In this document: positions 62,006-64,000 of the stretch, piece by piece
Position numbering within the stretch: the first letter of the stretch is position 1
How the letters are laid out: every line of letters starts with the position of its first letter
Source: Bradyrhizobium sp. 190
GTDB lineage: Bacteria; Pseudomonadota; Alphaproteobacteria; Rhizobiales; Xanthobacteraceae
Assembly: GCF_023073415.1 (NCBI RefSeq)
Contig: NZ_JADPJL010000016.1
Span: 22,640-86,639 of the forward strand
Direction: 5' to 3'
Length of the DNA: 64,000 nucleotides
Notes under the pieces: model-generated
Told to the model about the DNA's origin: nothing
Database searches by the model: none
The model's input: the letters and a program-made list of their open reading frames with translations, nothing else
Translations under genes and position numbers: made by a program

Positions 62006-64000
62006 ATGAAAACACCCTCATCGCCGCACTTCACGCCCGTGGATCTGAAGCCATATTTCAATGCCAGGCGCCGGGACCTGGACGAGCGGCTCGGCAAGCG
62101 CGCGGGCGACACCGGCTGGATCGACTCATTGCGGGGGCCGCAGACGCATCGCGGCATCCCGTTTCTATTCGGCGACGATGCCGGGCCGGACGTGCTGGCC
62201 TTGCGGACTGGGGAGGCTCCTACCGAAATCTCACTGTTACACACATTGGCCAGCTACGTGCTCTTTGTGCATGTGGTCACGGGCCATCAACCCGTGAGGC
62301 CTGAAGGGTTTGGCGAGATCGGGCCGGCCGCGCACTCGGCGGACGGCAACCCGCTCGGCAATCGGGTGTCGACATATGCGCTCCGATATGCCGACGGCAG
62401 CGTCGCGGACGTGCCCGTGCTGCGGCGGTTCGCAATCCAGCAGAAACACATCGTATGGAGCGCGAGTGCATTCGGGGCCGTGCCGCTGCGTGGACCCATC
62501 GTGCATGCGAGCACCGGAGAAAACTTCGCGCTCGGGCGAGCGGCGGGCACTAGCTACATCAACGGCGAGGCTCGCACCGAATCGGGACGCATGGATCGTG
62601 AAGGCGAGAACTTGTGGCTTTATGCGCTGCCGAATTCGCATCCAGAGAAGGAGCTCGTGGGCCTGAGCCTGCGCCCGGAGCAAGAGGCTTCGCTCGTCTA
62701 TGCGGTGAGCACGACACAGCTGTCGGAGCATCCGCTGCGCTTGCAGGGCCGTCGCAAGCTGAGGATGCGGCTGCCGCCCGGGGTGCATCTGAATAAGCTC
62801 GGCGAACTGGATGTCGACCATCGCGGCGAGCAAATCGGCATGGACCTGGGCACGGTCATCTCCGCCCGCGCGGTGCTTGAGTACTCCAGAACGGATTGGC
62901 TCGGTGACAAGCCTGACGTGCAGCCTGTGCGCTCCAATGACGAGATCATCGTCGAGTACTCCGCGCACCCCGACGCAAGGCTCTACCTGCGCTCCGACGA
63001 CGGCCGCTTGCATGTTCAGGACCTTCAATCGCTGGACGCCGTCGGGAACGCAACAGGCACATCGCTGGACGCGGTGCCCATCGAGCAGGCGAGGCAACCC
63101 GTCAAGATCCGCATCGTTGAGAAGGTCAGCGGTGTGCGTGTCGCTGCACGCCTGCATCTCCACGGAGCACACGGGGAGTATCTGCCGCCCAAGGGACACC
63201 ATCGCAAGGTGAACACCGGCAGGTTCGAGAACTTCGCCGGCGAGCTGGCGAACGGCCTGAACCAGTACGCCTATGTGGATGGCAGCTGCGACGCGGACCT
63301 GCCGATTGGGCCCGTGTTCGTCGAGATCAGCAGGGGCTTCGAGGTGCGGCCTGTGCGTCGCATCGTCGAAGTCACTACGGACACAGAAAGCCTTACCTTC
63401 GAGCTGGAAAGAGTGCTGCGCTGGCGCGAACAGGGCTGGGTCAGCTCCGATACGCACGTCCACTTCCTGAGTCCGCAGACAGCCCTGCTGGAGGGCAAGG
63501 CGGAGGGTGTCAACGTCGTCAACCTGCTCGCGGCGCAGTGGGGCGAGTTGTTTACCAATGTCGCCGATTTCGACGGACGCACGACAATCGGGGCGAAGGA
63601 CTTCGGCGGTGACGGGGAGTTCCTCGTCCGCGTCGGCACGGAGAACCGGATGCAGGTTCTAGGGCACATCTCACTTCTCGGCTACGAAGGCGAGATCATC
63701 AATCCGCTCTCTTGCGCCGGATCCAACGAAGCGGCGATCGGCGATCCGCTGGAAGCGATCATGGCCGACTGGGCGGAGCGTTGCCGGCAGCAACGGGGAC
63801 TGGTCGTGATGCCGCACTCGCCCAACCCGCAGGCCGAGCGGGCGGCCGACATCGTGCTCGGCTTGATCGACGCGATGGAGATGATGTCGTTCAACCCGCT
63901 AACTGCGCAGATCAGCGCCTTCGGTCTGGCCGACTGGTACCGGTACCTCAACATTGGCTACCACCTTCCGCTGGTGGCAGGTTCCGACAAGATGGACGCG
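62006..64000 (+). CDS. CehA/McbA-type PHP metallohydrolase, cut by window edge
   Basis: An open frame of 665 codons runs from ATG 62006 (GGAG at 61994-61997) through the last base of the window. The first about 460 residues are beta-rich and unassigned. At about residue 480 comes WVSSDTHVHFLSPQTAL, the D-x-H-x-H metal motif of PHP-type hydrolases as in CehA and McbA carbaryl hydrolases, followed by EGVNVVNLLAAQWGELFTNV and GLVVMPHSPNP, in which the His probably binds metal too. It hydrolyses an ester, amide or phosphoester of unknown identity. A 408-codon minus frame over the same bases is an antisense shadow. The C-terminus lies outside the window. Confidence 0.85.
   Translation, partial: MKTPSSPHFTPVDLKPYFNARRRDLDERLGKRAGDTGWIDSLRGPQTHRGIPFLFGDDAGPDVLALRTGEAPTEISLLHTLASYVLFVHVVTGHQPVRPEGFGEIGPAAHSADGNPLGNRVSTYALRYADGSVADVPVLRRFAIQQKHIVWSASAFGAVPLRGPIVHASTGENFALGRAAGTSYINGEARTESGRMDREGENLWLYALPNSHPEKELVGLSLRPEQEASLVYAVSTTQLSEHPLRLQGRRKLRMRLPPGVHLNKLGELDVDHRGEQIGMDLGTVISARAVLEYSRTDWLGDKPDVQPVRSNDEIIVEYSAHPDARLYLRSDDGRLHVQDLQSLDAVGNATGTSLDAVPIEQARQPVKIRIVEKVSGVRVAARLHLHGAHGEYLPPKGHHRKVNTGRFENFAGELANGLNQYAYVDGSCDADLPIGPVFVEISRGFEVRPVRRIVEVTTDTESLTFELERVLRWREQGWVSSDTHVHFLSPQTALLEGKAEGVNVVNLLAAQWGELFTNVADFDGRTTIGAKDFGGDGEFLVRVGTENRMQVLGHISLLGYEGEIINPLSCAGSNEAAIGDPLEAIMADWAERCRQQRGLVVMPHSPNPQAERAADIVLGLIDAMEMMSFNPLTAQISAFGLADWYRYLNIGYHLPLVAGSDKMDA

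Noticed and set aside
62237..63463. Minus-strand frame of 408 codons near the right edge
   Set aside because: Antisense to the CehA/McbA-type gene, which has a clear start, ribosome site and metal motif.
1..64000. CRISPR array
   Set aside because: No set of short regularly spaced direct repeats was seen; the repeats present are long, dispersed and gene-derived.

Overview
The window looks like an accessory region of a high-GC alphaproteobacterial chromosome, most likely Bradyrhizobium or a close relative. This rests on the product mix (MxaF/XoxF-type quinoprotein dehydrogenase with a PqqA peptide, NodU-type carbamoyltransferase, CaiB-type CoA transferases, paired M16 peptidases), the ATGA-overlap operon style and the codon use. 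Intact operons alternate with long stretches of decayed, duplicated and frameshifted genes, as in rhizobial symbiosis or genomic islands. I made no database comparison.

Layout. 0.2-0.7 kb: two gene remnants. 0.95-3.8 kb: a two-gene M16 peptidase operon. 3.8-6.4 kb: mostly non-coding, with a BamE-like lipoprotein-type gene, a tiny membrane ORF and a broken Lrp/AsnC regulator next to alanine dehydrogenase (6.5-7.6 kb), which ends in a strong terminator. 7.8-16.5 kb: a defence island. It holds a complete five-gene type III CBASS operon on + (CD-NTase, HORMA, TRIP13-like ATPase, a SLOG plus deoxyribosyltransferase-like effector, Cap18-type exonuclease). Facing it on - is a four-gene operon of two large proteins with HEPN-like RX4H motifs and two small unknown proteins, which I consider the best candidate for an undescribed defence system. 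A truncated IS5-type transposase lies between them. 17.5-19.8 kb: a PurF-like protein whose catalytic Cys is Ser, paired with a HAD phosphatase.

21-33.7 kb and 37-41.4 kb: a catabolic region with a LacI regulator, two CaiB/BaiF CoA transferases, an ABC sugar-type importer, MaoC hydratases, enoyl-CoA hydratase, two GH88-type unsaturated glucuronyl hydrolases, a DapA-family aldolase/dehydratase, a broken FAH/AraD1-like gene, and Lrp and AraC regulators. An identical 14-bp LacI-type palindrome lies before the first CoA transferase and before the AraC gene, which suggests one regulon. A HigB-HigA/ImmA toxin-antitoxin module and two pseudogenes (34.6-37.3 kb) interrupt it. 43.3-45.6 kb: Gfo/Idh/MocA oxidoreductase, cupin and a frameshifted unknown.

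A decaying MaoC/enoyl-CoA hydratase/acyl-CoA dehydrogenase cassette and its spacer recur at 24.8-25.5, 41.5-42.3, 46.3-48.0, 55.7-55.9 and, for the spacer only, 58.5 kb. Remnants of a TRAP transporter lie beside some copies. 48.6-55.4 kb is a periplasmic oxidation block: PCuAC copper chaperone, PQQ alcohol dehydrogenase, cytochrome c, a secreted partner, an orphan pqqA, and a molybdenum hydroxylase pair whose large subunit is frameshifted. 55.9-57.6 kb: NodU-like carbamoyltransferase. 58.6-64 kb: DctP fragment, MHS-family MFS transporter, a full-length GH88 pseudogene, and a CehA/McbA-type PHP metallohydrolase that runs off the right edge.
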